Assembly: GCA_021151695.1 (NCBI GenBank)
Contig: JAGKWU010000008.1
Location: 124,001-188,000, forward strand
Source: Cellvibrionaceae bacterium
GTDB lineage: Bacteria; Pseudomonadota; Gammaproteobacteria; Pseudomonadales; Cellvibrionaceae
Direction: 5' to 3'
Length of the DNA stretch: 64,000 bases
The notes beneath the pieces were generated by a model, which did no database searches, was not told the DNA's origin, and was given only the letters and a program-made list of their open reading frames with translations. Position 1 is the first letter of the stretch, and the number at the start of each line of letters is the position of its first letter. Position numbers and translations under genes: made by a program. Below, piece by piece: positions 17,952 through 26,505 of the stretch.

Positions 17952-18710
17952 ATGCTTTCCCCCGAACAGATTTTACGATTTAACAATGATGGTTATCTGG
18001 TGATTCCGCAGTTTGAATCAGCAGAGTTTTGCTCGCGCCTTGTCGCCTTTGCCAAATCCGAACTGGCGAGCCACGCAGAGCCCATCGAATACGAAGCTGA
18101 CACCCAATATCCCGGTGCCCCCAGTTCGCGCGATGCGGAGGGCGGAAAAACCGCGCGGCGTTTGCTGGGTGTTTACGCGCGCAGTCCTCTCATTTCGGAT
18201 TGGGCTACAAGCGCTGTGTTGGGGGAAATACTGCAACAACTTTTGCACACTGATGTGTATTTGTCGCAATGCCATCACAACTGCATCATGACCAAGCAGC
18301 CCGCCTACTCCAGCCGCACCGGCTGGCACCGCGACAGTCGCTACTGGAACTTTGTGCGCGCCGAATTAATTTCTGCCTGGTTGGCGCTGGGAAATGAATT
18401 AGAGGAAAACGGTTGCCTTTGGGTAATTCCCGGTTCGCAAAAAATGGATATTGATGTGGAACAGCTGGATGCGCTGCAATTTTTACGCACAGATCTTTCA
18501 CGCAATAAAACGCTGTTGGACCAAGCGATTCCTGTTCCGCTCAAGCAAGGGGACTTGTTACTTTTTCACAGCAATTTATTTCACGCCGCCGGTCGCAACA
18601 CCACCGATATCACTAAATTTTCGATGGTGTTTACTTATCGCGATGCAGGAAATTTGCCAAAAGCGGGAACGCGTTCGGCGATGTTGCCGGATGTGTTGCT
18701 GAAGGCGTAA
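17952..18710 (+). CDS. Phytanoyl-CoA dioxygenase (PhyH) family protein
   Basis: This 252-residue Fe(II)/2-oxoglutarate oxygenase has the 2-His-1-Asp facial triad visible as H126-x-D128 (GWHRDSRYW) and a distal His in LFHAAGRN, whose Arg would hold 2-oxoglutarate. Bacterial PhyH proteins hydroxylate small molecules and rarely act on phytanoyl-CoA. The N-terminal FNNDGYLVIP pattern is typical. It lies downstream of the epimerase, so both may modify the same sugar-like or secondary metabolite; that link is inference. Confidence 0.87.
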   Translation: MLSPEQILRFNNDGYLVIPQFESAEFCSRLVAFAKSELASHAEPIEYEADTQYPGAPSSRDAEGGKTARRLLGVYARSPLISDWATSAVLGEILQQLLHTDVYLSQCHHNCIMTKQPAYSSRTGWHRDSRYWNFVRAELISAWLALGNELEENGCLWVIPGSQKMDIDVEQLDALQFLRTDLSRNKTLLDQAIPVPLKQGDLLLFHSNLFHAAGRNTTDITKFSMVFTYRDAGNLPKAGTRSAMLPDVLLKA

Positions 18711-18728
18711 AGGTGAAAGACACTGGAG

Positions 18729-18830
18729 CGCCAGCCGCTGGAACGCCAGCCGCTGGATGCCCTGACGGGAATGACGGTAGGAAAGATCTCCTTTAAGTTG
18801 GGAGTCGTCATGCCCGCAGGGCATCCAGTG
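18729..18830. repeat. Tandem direct repeat plus REP-like inverted repeat
   Basis: The 14-bp sequence CGCCAGCCGCTGGA occurs twice in tandem at 18729-18742 and 18744-18757. It runs into an imperfect palindrome whose arms are 18751-18776 and 18806-18830 (core CTGGATGCCCTG against its reverse complement, with GTCAT ends). The arm shares the GTCATnCCCGC...GGnATCCAG core with the repeats at 26379 and 33126-33785. It sits between convergent genes and is typical of dispersed extragenic palindromes. Confidence 0.7.
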
Positions 18831-18844
18831 CCTTTAAATGAAAA

Positions 18845-19639
18845 CTATTTCCTCGCTGGCAATTTTGTGAGCGCCTCAAACACCAACTTCGCCACCGCCT
18901 CCGCCCCTTCCGGTTTGAAATGCGTGTTGTCTGTTAAACCATCGGGATAACCCGGATACTCGCCCTTCGCCAAGTGCATAAAGTAATGGCTGCTCACGTA
19001 GTCCTGTCCCTTGGTTGTGAAATGGTCGATGGAGAGTTGGGTCAAGTCGATTAAATCCACGTGCTTTTCCGCCGCTATATCTTTCATGGCTTGCGGATAA
19101 TCGCCGTGGCTGTTTTGTAATTTTCCATCCACCCAGGGATAGTTTCTGTTTACCGAGGTGATCAAAATTGGCCGCGCTTTTTTAGCGAGCACTTGATCGA
19201 CATACACACGTAAATATTCTTTGTAACCACCGATAGGTGTGTAGCGATCTACTTTGTCCGGTGATTGATCATTGTGACCAAACTGGATTAATACCAGGTC
19301 GCCCGGCTGTAATGCCTCCACAATTTCTCGCCAGCGTCCCTCTTCAAAAAAACTGCGCGTGCTGCGCCCGCCTTTGGCTTTGGGTTCGACTTTTACCGTC
19401 TTGGCCACATGCAAATTTTTTAAGCGCAGTAGTGATTCCTGCGTAAACAGTGACTGAAAAACCTGGCCCCAACCCATTTGCGGATAGCGCTTTTGCTGAT
19501 AATCGGGCTCGGTGCTGTAGTCGGTAGCGGTAGAGTCGGAGGCGATGTAAATATGGGTGGTTTTGTCTTTAGGTAAGCTGCTGCACGCTTGTAAAAATAA
19601 CAGGCTGGCAACGAGCAAAAAAAGCCTGGTGGTTTTCAT
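18845..19639 (-). CDS. CE12-type pectin/rhamnogalacturonan acetylesterase lipoprotein
   Basis: This 264-residue SGNH hydrolase is a predicted lipoprotein (LQAC, Cys19). Its four blocks are visible: catalytic Ser36 in ASDSTATDY, Gly in KGGRST (about 90), Asn123 in FGHNDQS, and Asp237/His240 in DNTHF. The pattern is that of carbohydrate esterase family 12, which removes acetyl groups from rhamnogalacturonan or pectin. It lies directly downstream of a TonB-dependent receptor on the same strand, though two hairpins with T-runs separate them. The pair suggests uptake and deacetylation of pectin fragments in the periplasm or at the surface. Confidence 0.88.
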   Translation of the reverse strand: MKTTRLFLLVASLLFLQACSSLPKDKTTHIYIASDSTATDYSTEPDYQQKRYPQMGWGQVFQSLFTQESLLRLKNLHVAKTVKVEPKAKGGRSTRSFFEEGRWREIVEALQPGDLVLIQFGHNDQSPDKVDRYTPIGGYKEYLRVYVDQVLAKKARPILITSVNRNYPWVDGKLQNSHGDYPQAMKDIAAEKHVDLIDLTQLSIDHFTTKGQDYVSSHYFMHLAKGEYPGYPDGLTDNTHFKPEGAEAVAKLVFEALTKLPARK

Positions 19640-19662
19640 GTAAACCTCACTGCATGAAAAAT

Positions 19663-19680
19663 GCCCGACATAAGCCGGGC
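19663..19680 (-). terminator. Second hairpin upstream of the CE12 gene
   Basis: GCCCG / CGGGC arms are followed on the minus strand by ATTTTTCA. The stem is short (5 bp), so it is a weak terminator or attenuator located in the leader of the CE12 gene. Confidence 0.45.
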
Positions 19681-19700
19681 TAAGGGAGCTGACTAAAAAC

Positions 19701-19722
19701 GCCGCCCGGGGCGATGGGCGGC
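19701..19722 (-). terminator. Intrinsic terminator of the TonB receptor gene
   Basis: The perfect 7-bp stem GCCGCCC / GGGCGGC has an 8-nt loop and is followed on the minus strand by GTTTTTAG. It lies just after the receptor stop and before the CE12 gene, so receptor and esterase are probably expressed at different levels. Confidence 0.8.
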
Positions 19723-19746
19723 TAGCAGCGGCACATAGGGAGCCTG

Positions 19747-22700
19747 TTAAAACTTGTAGCGCACACCGGCGTTATATTCACGGCCTGTGTGTGAATATTT
19801 CAGCGGATATTGCAAGGCCGAGTTACCGTATTTGTCATCGAACTGGTCGGTGAGGTTGATGGCTGCAAAGGTGAATGTCAGCGACTTGTCCCAGTTGTAC
19901 GACAGGTTGAAATCTATCTGGGTGGTGCCTTGTTTACCTTGCACATCAGCGGTGTAAATAGCATTGCCAGATAAATCAGTACCTGCATCGGGAGCCAATA
20001 TGTCGGTCAGGTAAGCATCGCGGTGCGCTGCAGAAATTCGCGCACTAAAAGTCCCGTCGTCATAGTAGAAAGTCGCGTTGTAAGACGAGGGCGACATGTT
20101 CACCAGATTGTTGCGTGTGTAGGTCGTGCTGACTTCGCGCGTGGTGGAATTAACCGTGCTCGCCTGTACGTAATCCAGCTCCGAAGCTACGTGGGTGTAG
20201 TTGGTTTTGATGCCAAAGTTTTTCCAAATACCGGGTAGGAAAGTGAATTGCTGCTCGTAGCCAATTTCGTAACCATCCAGGTTGCCGCCGGGCGTGTTGA
20301 AATAACTTTGCACCGAAAAAGTTTCATCGCCGCTGAAACCGGCGGGCAAAAAGGCGGTCGACCAACCGGTTTGATCCCAGGTCATTACCTGGCGAACTTT
20401 CTGGATGTAACTCTTGATATCTTTGTGGAATACCGCCGCCGACAAGAGGCTGCCGTCATCGAAATACCATTCAGCACTCAAGTCATAGGTGTCCGCGCGG
20501 TAAGGATCAACGTTAGGGTTGCCGGCGTTGATGCTGTAGAGCGCATCATCGTTGGAATAGGTGCTGGGTGAACCGCTGATGGCGGGCGAGAGCGCTGTCA
20601 GCGATGGGCGCGCCATGGTTTTGGCTGCGGCAAAACGCACTATCAGATCATCGGCGACCGACCAGCTCAAGTTGAGCGCTGGCAGCACATCGTTGTATTT
20701 GTGGACGGCCTCGAGCGGTGAGTAATAGCGAGTTTGCGGTGTGCCGGTGGAAGAGCCGCTCGCTTGGGTGGCGAGGCCGAGGAAGGCGGTGCTGCCTTCG
20801 CAATTCACCGCACCGCTATTGGCACAGGGAACCCAGCCGGTTGATGTGATTTCTGTCTGTACAAAGCGCGAGCCTATATTGCCTTTCAGATCTCTACCCA
20901 GCAGTTCGGTTTTGAAATCCAGTTGGATATAAGCCGCCTTACTGGCTTCTTCCACGGTGAAGTTGGTGGCGATGGCATTGGGGCTGCCTACGCTGATCAA
21001 CGTGTAGTTGCCGCCTGCTGCGCCGGAATCGCAATTGCAGTAGATGCCGAGCAGATCGGCGATCTTGTCAAAATCAGGCACCAGCCAGGCGCTGGGCGCC
21101 GCGCCATTAAGGCCATCGCCGTAACCTGTCAGCACATCGCTCAAGTCAGCAACGCTGGAGCCGGCAGGTAATGCTTGCGGGGTTGCGCCATAACTCACGT
21201 GGCGGAACTCCTTACTCTCCATGGTGTAAGTCTTGAAGGCTACGCCGCCTTTCAGGGTGAAGGTGTCATTAAATTCATGGCGCAGATCCGTTTTGAAGGT
21301 ATCAAAACTGTTGTTCACATACATGGGGTTAATGCGGACTTCACTGATGTTGCTATTGGCCGCGCTGCCTAAACCCAACCACTGCCAGTTTTTGGGATCG
21401 GTAAGATCGATACCGTAGGTCATCTTGGGTGTTTTAAAGCTGTCGCGCGCATCCCAGGTGATGCCTTGCAGATTAGTGTTATCGAAGGTCAGCAGCGAGT
21501 TGATCGGGCGAGCGTAATTGGATCTGGAGCTGCCCACTTGCGCGTCTATATGGGTGCTGTCGTTGATGTCGTGTTCGGCAGTAAACGAGTATTGTTTGAA
21601 GGTAGTGTTCTCCTCAAACATGGCGGATTCACTGCGCAGGTCCACATTGTCGAAGACAGCGTAGGTCAGGCGATTGAGTTCATCTTTTTCAGCCTGACGC
21701 ACAATAATCTGGGTTTTACCGCCCAGGTTGGCGGTGCGGTGCAGGTTGATGCCCAGGGTGTCTTCGCGCTGGTCTTTTTGGTAGTCCGAATAGAGCACAT
21801 CCAGCGACAGGGTTGTGGCATCGGAGGGTTTGAACTGGATGGAGCCTGTCGCACCCAGGCGGCTCAGGTCATATTCCTGACGGCGCCAACCAGGGTAGCG
21901 CGGGTGCCAGGATTCGGTGGCGGTTTTGTAGGCGGTGACGTTTTCCGGTGTATTGGCCGGACGAGGAATACCGGTGGCGCAGTTGGCCGCGCTGGCACCG
22001 GTGGAGGAGCTGTTTGCCGGCACTTGCGGCGTCATGCCTGCCGGCGAGCAGAAACCATAGGCCGGGGTTTTGTTGGATGCCGAGCCGGCGCCATTGCCCC
22101 AGTCAAAACGCACGGGGTTAAAGCCCTCTTCCACAATGGTGCGTTCACTGTAAGAGAAGGACGCCAGGGCGCCCCAGCGACCATCCTCGGTGGTGTTGCT
22201 AATCAAGCCTGATAATCTTGGATTGGTTTTGCCTGTCAGGTCGTTGTAGCTGCCCTGGACACTGCCCATCAGCTGGAACTCTTTGAAATCAAAGGGGTGC
22301 GCCGCACGCAAATCCACGGTTGAGCCCAATGAGCCCTCGTCCATAGAGGCGTCCTGGGTTTTGTTCACCTGGATCTCGCTAAACAATTCCGACGCAAAGG
22401 TGTTGAAGTCAAAACCGCGGGAGCGGTTGGGGCCGTTGGAGCCCTGGCCAGAGGTAGACAAGGCTTCCATACCATTCAAACGCACGCGGGTGAAGTCGGA
22501 ACCCAGGCCACGCACAGAAATCTGGCGGCCTTCACCGCCGTCACGGTCAATCGAAATGCCGGATACGCGCTGCAGGGATTCCGCCAGGTTCATATCGGGG
22601 AACTTGCCAATGTCTTCCGCCACAATGGCGTCAACTTGTGAGGTGCTTTCGCGTTTGATATCGAGGGCTTTGGCCAAGCTCTCGCGAAAGCCGGAAACCA

Positions 22701-22803
22701 CCACTTCGTCGACGGGGATATCCTGCGCAAAGGCGGACTGGGCGGCGGTGAGCGAAACGATGAGTGGTAAGAGGCGTTTGGAAAAAGTCTTGTTAGCGTG
22801 CAT
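19747..22803 (-). CDS. TonB-dependent receptor (carbohydrate type)
   Basis: This 1018-residue outer-membrane receptor has a signal peptide (ending SAFAQ). A plug domain follows, starting DEVVVSGFRESLAKALDIKR with DMNLAESLQRVSGISIDRDG and ISVRGLGSDFTRVRLNGM. A long beta-barrel ends with the aromatic GVRYKF. The plug features match the Xanthomonas/Caulobacter-type receptors (TIGR01782-like) that import plant oligosaccharides by TonB energy. The extracellular part includes a Cys pair in IYCNC. The start has AAGGGAG upstream. Neighbouring CE12 esterase and AraC regulator suggest a pectin-derived ligand, which is inference. Confidence 0.93.
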   Translation of the reverse strand: MHANKTFSKRLLPLIVSLTAAQSAFAQDIPVDEVVVSGFRESLAKALDIKRESTSQVDAIVAEDIGKFPDMNLAESLQRVSGISIDRDGGEGRQISVRGLGSDFTRVRLNGMEALSTSGQGSNGPNRSRGFDFNTFASELFSEIQVNKTQDASMDEGSLGSTVDLRAAHPFDFKEFQLMGSVQGSYNDLTGKTNPRLSGLISNTTEDGRWGALASFSYSERTIVEEGFNPVRFDWGNGAGSASNKTPAYGFCSPAGMTPQVPANSSSTGASAANCATGIPRPANTPENVTAYKTATESWHPRYPGWRRQEYDLSRLGATGSIQFKPSDATTLSLDVLYSDYQKDQREDTLGINLHRTANLGGKTQIIVRQAEKDELNRLTYAVFDNVDLRSESAMFEENTTFKQYSFTAEHDINDSTHIDAQVGSSRSNYARPINSLLTFDNTNLQGITWDARDSFKTPKMTYGIDLTDPKNWQWLGLGSAANSNISEVRINPMYVNNSFDTFKTDLRHEFNDTFTLKGGVAFKTYTMESKEFRHVSYGATPQALPAGSSVADLSDVLTGYGDGLNGAAPSAWLVPDFDKIADLLGIYCNCDSGAAGGNYTLISVGSPNAIATNFTVEEASKAAYIQLDFKTELLGRDLKGNIGSRFVQTEITSTGWVPCANSGAVNCEGSTAFLGLATQASGSSTGTPQTRYYSPLEAVHKYNDVLPALNLSWSVADDLIVRFAAAKTMARPSLTALSPAISGSPSTYSNDDALYSINAGNPNVDPYRADTYDLSAEWYFDDGSLLSAAVFHKDIKSYIQKVRQVMTWDQTGWSTAFLPAGFSGDETFSVQSYFNTPGGNLDGYEIGYEQQFTFLPGIWKNFGIKTNYTHVASELDYVQASTVNSTTREVSTTYTRNNLVNMSPSSYNATFYYDDGTFSARISAAHRDAYLTDILAPDAGTDLSGNAIYTADVQGKQGTTQIDFNLSYNWDKSLTFTFAAINLTDQFDDKYGNSALQYPLKYSHTGREYNAGVRYKF

Positions 22804-23107
22804 GGATTTGCTCCCTTTATTCTGTTTATTTGTTGTGGTTATTCAGGCCTCAAAATGGCAACGCAGGGGCGGGGTGATTTTGAGGGTTAAGGTATAAGAG
22901 ACCATTTAAAAAAAGGTGTCAACGCTCCCTAAAAGCATAGGTTTTGGGATTTTTAAAGGAGTTTACTTCTTGCCTAAACTGGTTGTTTTGTGAAACAAAA
23001 TTACTTATTTAATGATTTTTTGAATGTTAAATTTCAAAAATTTGCTATTTTTGGAATTTTTTGATTTTGTGGATTTAAGCCTTTGAAGTCGACAGTAAGA
23101 GGAATGC

Positions 23108-23121
23108 TGTAAACGGTTACC
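23108..23121. promoter_or_regulatory. LacI/GalR-like operator 1
   Basis: TGTAAACGGTTACC: GTAA and TTAC half-sites around a central CG, the layout of LacI/GalR-family operators. It aligns without gaps with the other three sites in this control region. Confidence 0.6.
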
Positions 23122-23139
23122 TATTAATTATCTTATAAG

Positions 23140-23153
23140 TGGTAACGATTACA
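23140..23153. promoter_or_regulatory. LacI/GalR-like operator 2
   Basis: TGGTAACGATTACA: the central CG and right half-site match operators 1 and 3. It lies 32 nt from operator 1, about three helical turns. Confidence 0.6.
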
Positions 23154-23284
23154 TTTTAGGTAAATGCCTTTTTGGCGGGCAAGCGTAAAGACTTGGCTGC
23201 GGTGAAGTTATGGCAGGATTTGCGCGGACTTGAAGGAGTTTGGCGCCAAAACAATTGCGCCAGGAACGGGGGCGCACAACCGCA

Positions 23285-23298
23285 TGTAAACGATTACA
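23285..23298. promoter_or_regulatory. LacI/GalR-like operator 3
   Basis: TGTAAACGATTACA: the best of the four sites, a near-perfect palindrome with TGTAA / TTACA half-sites and central CG. It is the operator nearest to consensus for sugar-responsive LacI-family repressors. Confidence 0.65.
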
Positions 23299-23339
23299 AA
23301 AAATAAATTTTTTTCTGTTTTCGTGCGCCATGTTGCCTT

Positions 23340-23353
23340 GGGTAACGTTTCCC
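23340..23353. promoter_or_regulatory. LacI/GalR-like operator 4
   Basis: GGGTAACGTTTCCC: a palindromic site with the same central CG but weaker half-sites. It is 55 nt from operator 3. Confidence 0.45.
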
Positions 23354-23504
23354 GGGCAGCAAATCAAGTAATGGTCTATAAACATGTCCCGCGGCCGATA
23401 GCTTTTTGCCATAATACGGGGCCAAACGCCGCGCCATTTGCGCGTATAACCATAAAAGAGGGTTGGGTGCAGCTGCCTGCACCAATCCGCCGAAGAGAGA
23501 GCCT

Positions 23505-24704
23505 ATGGCAGAAGTTGTCTTTAATTTTCATGACGTCATCCTGTTAATGACGGCCATGCTCAGCCTGTGTTTTGCCGCCCTGCTGGTGGCGACCAACCCT
23601 CCCAAGAACCTGAGCAACTATTTCCTGGCCGCGTTCCTGCTGGCTAATGCGCTTATTCCCCTGCACGAGCTGGTGATGTGGGGCGCCGTATTCAAACTCA
23701 AGGTGCGTCAGTCTTTTCCCGAGATCTATTTTGTCGGCGGTTTTGCCTATTACCTGGATGCGGCCCTGCTGTACTTTTACGTGAAATCCCTGGTATTCCG
23801 CGATTTCCATATACGTCGCAAGGATTACTCTCACTTGCTGCCTTTGGCCGGTTTCGCGCTTTTTATGGCAATCGCCTATTACAGCGTGCCCTGGCTACAG
23901 CGCCTGGATTTGATCAACCGCGAAATCTTCGTCTACAGCCCCGGCTACATCACGGCGGATTTGCTGTGCAAACTCATGCGGGTTGGCTACGGCGTGGCCT
24001 GCTTTATGTTGATCCTCAAATATAAGGATTTGCTCAAGGCTACCCACTCCAACATCGAAAAAGTGGATATCGTCTGGCTCAAATTATTGGTGATTGGTTT
24101 TCTGGCAGTGTTTGCCATGGAATCAGTGCTGGCGCTGTCCAAGTTTATCGGGGTAGCCACCCATTACGACTTCCAGCATTACGACCTGCGCATCTTCGAG
24201 CTGATCGGCCTGAGCGGCTACTACGCGCGCTTTGTGCTGGTGTGTATGTTGGTGTTCACCAGCATGCGCTACTTTGCCAATATCGAGACAGTGCGCCAGA
24301 AAAAGGAGCCGGAGGCGGCCAAAAAGCCTGCCCAGGAAAAGCTGCTCAACCCCGAATACGCCGACAAGATAGACGCCATGATGCGCAATCAAAAACCCTA
24401 CCTCATGGCGGATATCACGCTGGATATATTGGCCGACAAGCTGGCCATTTCGGCGCGTGACCTGTCCATGATTATCAATCGCCACTTCGACAACAACTTC
24501 TACGAGTTCATCAACAGCTACCGCATCGAAGAGGCCAAAAAGCTGCTGCGCGATGACAAGACCAAAACGGTCACGGATATTTATCTGGAGGTGGGCTTTA
24601 ACAGCAAGTCGGTATTCAACACCTTCTTTAAGAAGATTGTTGGCAGCACGCCCACCCAATATCGCCAGGAATCAGACAAAGAGACTGACAAGGCCGCCGG
24701 ATAA
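23505..24704 (+). CDS. Membrane-anchored AraC-family regulator
   Basis: This 399-residue protein begins at the ATG at 23505, and an upstream in-frame start gives an implausible N-terminus. The first 250 residues hold about six or seven transmembrane helices. A Lys/Glu-rich linker (KKEPEAAKKPAQEK) follows, then a C-terminal AraC double HTH with LDILADKLAISARDLSMIIN and VGFNSKSVFNTFFKKIVGSTP. Regulators of this layout sense a signal in the membrane and activate adjacent transport or polysaccharide genes. It is divergent from the TonB receptor across a 700-bp control region and is the obvious candidate activator of it. Confidence 0.88.
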   Translation: MAEVVFNFHDVILLMTAMLSLCFAALLVATNPPKNLSNYFLAAFLLANALIPLHELVMWGAVFKLKVRQSFPEIYFVGGFAYYLDAALLYFYVKSLVFRDFHIRRKDYSHLLPLAGFALFMAIAYYSVPWLQRLDLINREIFVYSPGYITADLLCKLMRVGYGVACFMLILKYKDLLKATHSNIEKVDIVWLKLLVIGFLAVFAMESVLALSKFIGVATHYDFQHYDLRIFELIGLSGYYARFVLVCMLVFTSMRYFANIETVRQKKEPEAAKKPAQEKLLNPEYADKIDAMMRNQKPYLMADITLDILADKLAISARDLSMIINRHFDNNFYEFINSYRIEEAKKLLRDDKTKTVTDIYLEVGFNSKSVFNTFFKKIVGSTPTQYRQESDKETDKAAG

Positions 24705-24825
24705 GCACTCACCCTGTGCCGCCGGTCGCGCTCGCTTTGTTGTGGGCCTGCAGGTGCAGGGTTATACTGCCCCGTCGTTTAATTCCCATCTCAGGTTTGT
24801 AGATGGGCCTGATCGGGTAGTTGAT

Positions 24826-25023
24826 ATGAACAAAGCTGTTGTAGCGCTGGCGCTGGTAATCCTGGCCGGCTGCGGTCAAAAAGGCCCCCTGTATATTCCC
24901 CAACCCGAAAAGCCAGTCCCGGCAGCCAGCACTAAAGCTCCAGATGCACCGGCGTCCGCCAGCGCAAGCAGTTCATCTGCAGGCCCGGCAACTGATGCGG
25001 CCAAGCCGGCGCCAGGCAATTAA
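24826..25023 (+). CDS. lptM: Small lipoprotein LptM (YifL/LppL-like)
   Basis: This 65-residue lipoprotein has a signal peptide with lipobox LAGC followed by the hallmark GQKGPLY motif. In E. coli YifL/LptM this motif assists assembly of the LptD-LptE lipopolysaccharide translocon. The remainder is a Pro/Ala/Ser-rich tail. It immediately precedes lysA, the same arrangement as lppL-lysA-dapF in Pseudomonas, which supports both the small size and the call. The start is the ATG at 24826; a longer upstream reading frame is not needed. Confidence 0.9.
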   Translation: MNKAVVALALVILAGCGQKGPLYIPQPEKPVPAASTKAPDAPASASASSSSAGPATDAAKPAPGN

Positions 25024-25080
25024 TTCAGGGCCATTAATTCAGGCAATCCACTTATTCCCTTTAAGTAAACAGAGTTTGTT

Positions 25081-26328
25081 ATGCAACATTTCACTACCCG
25101 CAATGGCGAGCTGCACGCAGAAGATACTTCACTGAGCGCCATTGCCGAGCGCTTTGGCACGCCGACTTATGTCTACAGTCGCGCGGCTTTTACCCAGCAT
25201 TATCTGTCCTATTCGCAAGCCCTGGGCTCCCATCCCGGCATGATCTGCTATGCCATCAAGGCCAACTCCAACTTGGGTGTGCTCAATCTGCTCGCCAAGC
25301 TGGGTGCTGGTTTTGACATTGTTTCTATCGGCGAACTGGAGCGTGTACTGCGCGCCGGCGGCGATCCAAAGCGTATTGTTTTCTCCGGCGTGGGTAAAAC
25401 CGCGGACGAAATGGCGCGCGCGCTGGATGTAGGCATTTTCTGCTTTAACGTGGAATCCGAAGCCGAGCTGGAAATCCTCGCGCAAGTGGCTGCTGACAAA
25501 GGCGTGGTAGCGAATATTTCTTTGCGCGTTAACCCGGACGTGGATGCCAACACCCACCCTTACATTTCCACCGGTTTGAAAGAAAATAAATTCGGTATCG
25601 ACATCAAACGCGCCGTTGACGTGTACAAGCGTGCGGCGCAGCTGCCTAGCTTGTCGATCCAGGGTGTGGATTGCCATATCGGTTCCCAGCTGACCCAACT
25701 GACGCCATTCCTCGACGCGCTCGACCGCGTGCTGGCGTTGATCGACGAACTGGCCGCTGCCGGTATCGCCATTCACCATCTGGATTTGGGTGGCGGTTTG
25801 GGCGTGACCTATCGCAACGAGACTCCGCCAGAAGTATCCGACTACATGGCCGCCCTGAAAGAAAAACTGGGCGACCGCCCGCTGAGCCTGATGTTCGAGC
25901 CTGGCCGCTCCATCAGTGCCAATGCCGGCGTGCTCTTGACCAAAGTGCTCTACCTCAAGCCCACTGAGCACAAGAATTTCGCGATTATCGATGCCGCCAT
26001 GAACGACAATATCCGCCCGTCCCTCTATCAGGCCTGGCAGGATATTCGCGCGGTGAAACCATCGAGTGAGCCTGTGAAAAAATGGGATCTGGTAGGGCCC
26101 ATCTGCGAAACTGGCGATTTCCTCGGTAAAGATCGCGACCTGGCAGTAGCGCCGGGTGATTTGCTGGCAGTCATGTCCACCGGTGCCTACGGCTTCAGCA
26201 TGGCCTCCAACTACAACACCCGCGGCCGCGCCGCTGAAGTGATTGTGGATGGCGATCAAGTGCATTTAGTGCGCGCCCGTGAAACTATTGAAGATATGTT
26301 GCGCGGTGAAGCGGTAATACCGGATTAA
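25081..26328 (+). CDS. lysA: Diaminopimelate decarboxylase
   Basis: LysA makes L-lysine from meso-diaminopimelate in the last step of lysine synthesis. The 415-residue protein has the fold-III PLP Lys60 in YAIKANSN, the glycine loop HLDLGGGLGVTY that holds the PLP phosphate, EPGRS, and the dimer-contributed active site CETGDFLG near residue 343. Length and motif order are normal. It lies in the conserved lptM-lysA-dapF arrangement, although a repeat-bearing 177-bp gap separates it from dapF. Confidence 0.97.
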   Translation: MQHFTTRNGELHAEDTSLSAIAERFGTPTYVYSRAAFTQHYLSYSQALGSHPGMICYAIKANSNLGVLNLLAKLGAGFDIVSIGELERVLRAGGDPKRIVFSGVGKTADEMARALDVGIFCFNVESEAELEILAQVAADKGVVANISLRVNPDVDANTHPYISTGLKENKFGIDIKRAVDVYKRAAQLPSLSIQGVDCHIGSQLTQLTPFLDALDRVLALIDELAAAGIAIHHLDLGGGLGVTYRNETPPEVSDYMAALKEKLGDRPLSLMFEPGRSISANAGVLLTKVLYLKPTEHKNFAIIDAAMNDNIRPSLYQAWQDIRAVKPSSEPVKKWDLVGPICETGDFLGKDRDLAVAPGDLLAVMSTGAYGFSMASNYNTRGRAAEVIVDGDQVHLVRARETIEDMLRGEAVIPD

Positions 26329-26378
26329 ATTACCTGTGCAATTGCGTATAAACGCGCGGTAAATATTTATAAGGGAGT

Positions 26379-26448
26379 CGTCATTCCCGCAGGGAATCCA
26401 GCGACTTAAAAGCTTATTAAAGGCACTGGATCTCCTGCGGGGATGACG
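26379..26448. repeat. REP-like inverted repeat between lysA and dapF
   Basis: The 23-bp arms at 26379-26401 (CGTCATTCCCGCAGGGAATC...) and 26426-26448 are reverse complements with about three mismatches. They share the GTCATnCCCGC / GGATnnCAG core with the repeats at 18806 and 33247. The element ends 57 nt before the dapF start and could affect read-through from lysA. Confidence 0.75.
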
Positions 26449-26505
26449 GTGGTTTTGAAATGGGATTGTCTGGTCGTTGTAGAGCGGCTACCACTGGAAA
26501 CAAAA

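Larger units (their letters stand above)
22804..23504. promoter_or_regulatory. 700-bp divergent control region of the TonB receptor and AraC gene
   Basis: No gene is supported here. The left half (22900-23110) is very AT-rich and would hold the receptor promoter. The right half contains four LacI-type operator-like palindromes listed separately. The size is large for this compact window, pointing to complex control of the receptor by sugars. Confidence 0.7.

Noticed and set aside
25129..26265. Long open frame antisense to lysA (378 codons)
   Set aside because: It lies wholly opposite a clear lysA with all catalytic residues; the antisense product has no family features and arises from GC-biased third positions.
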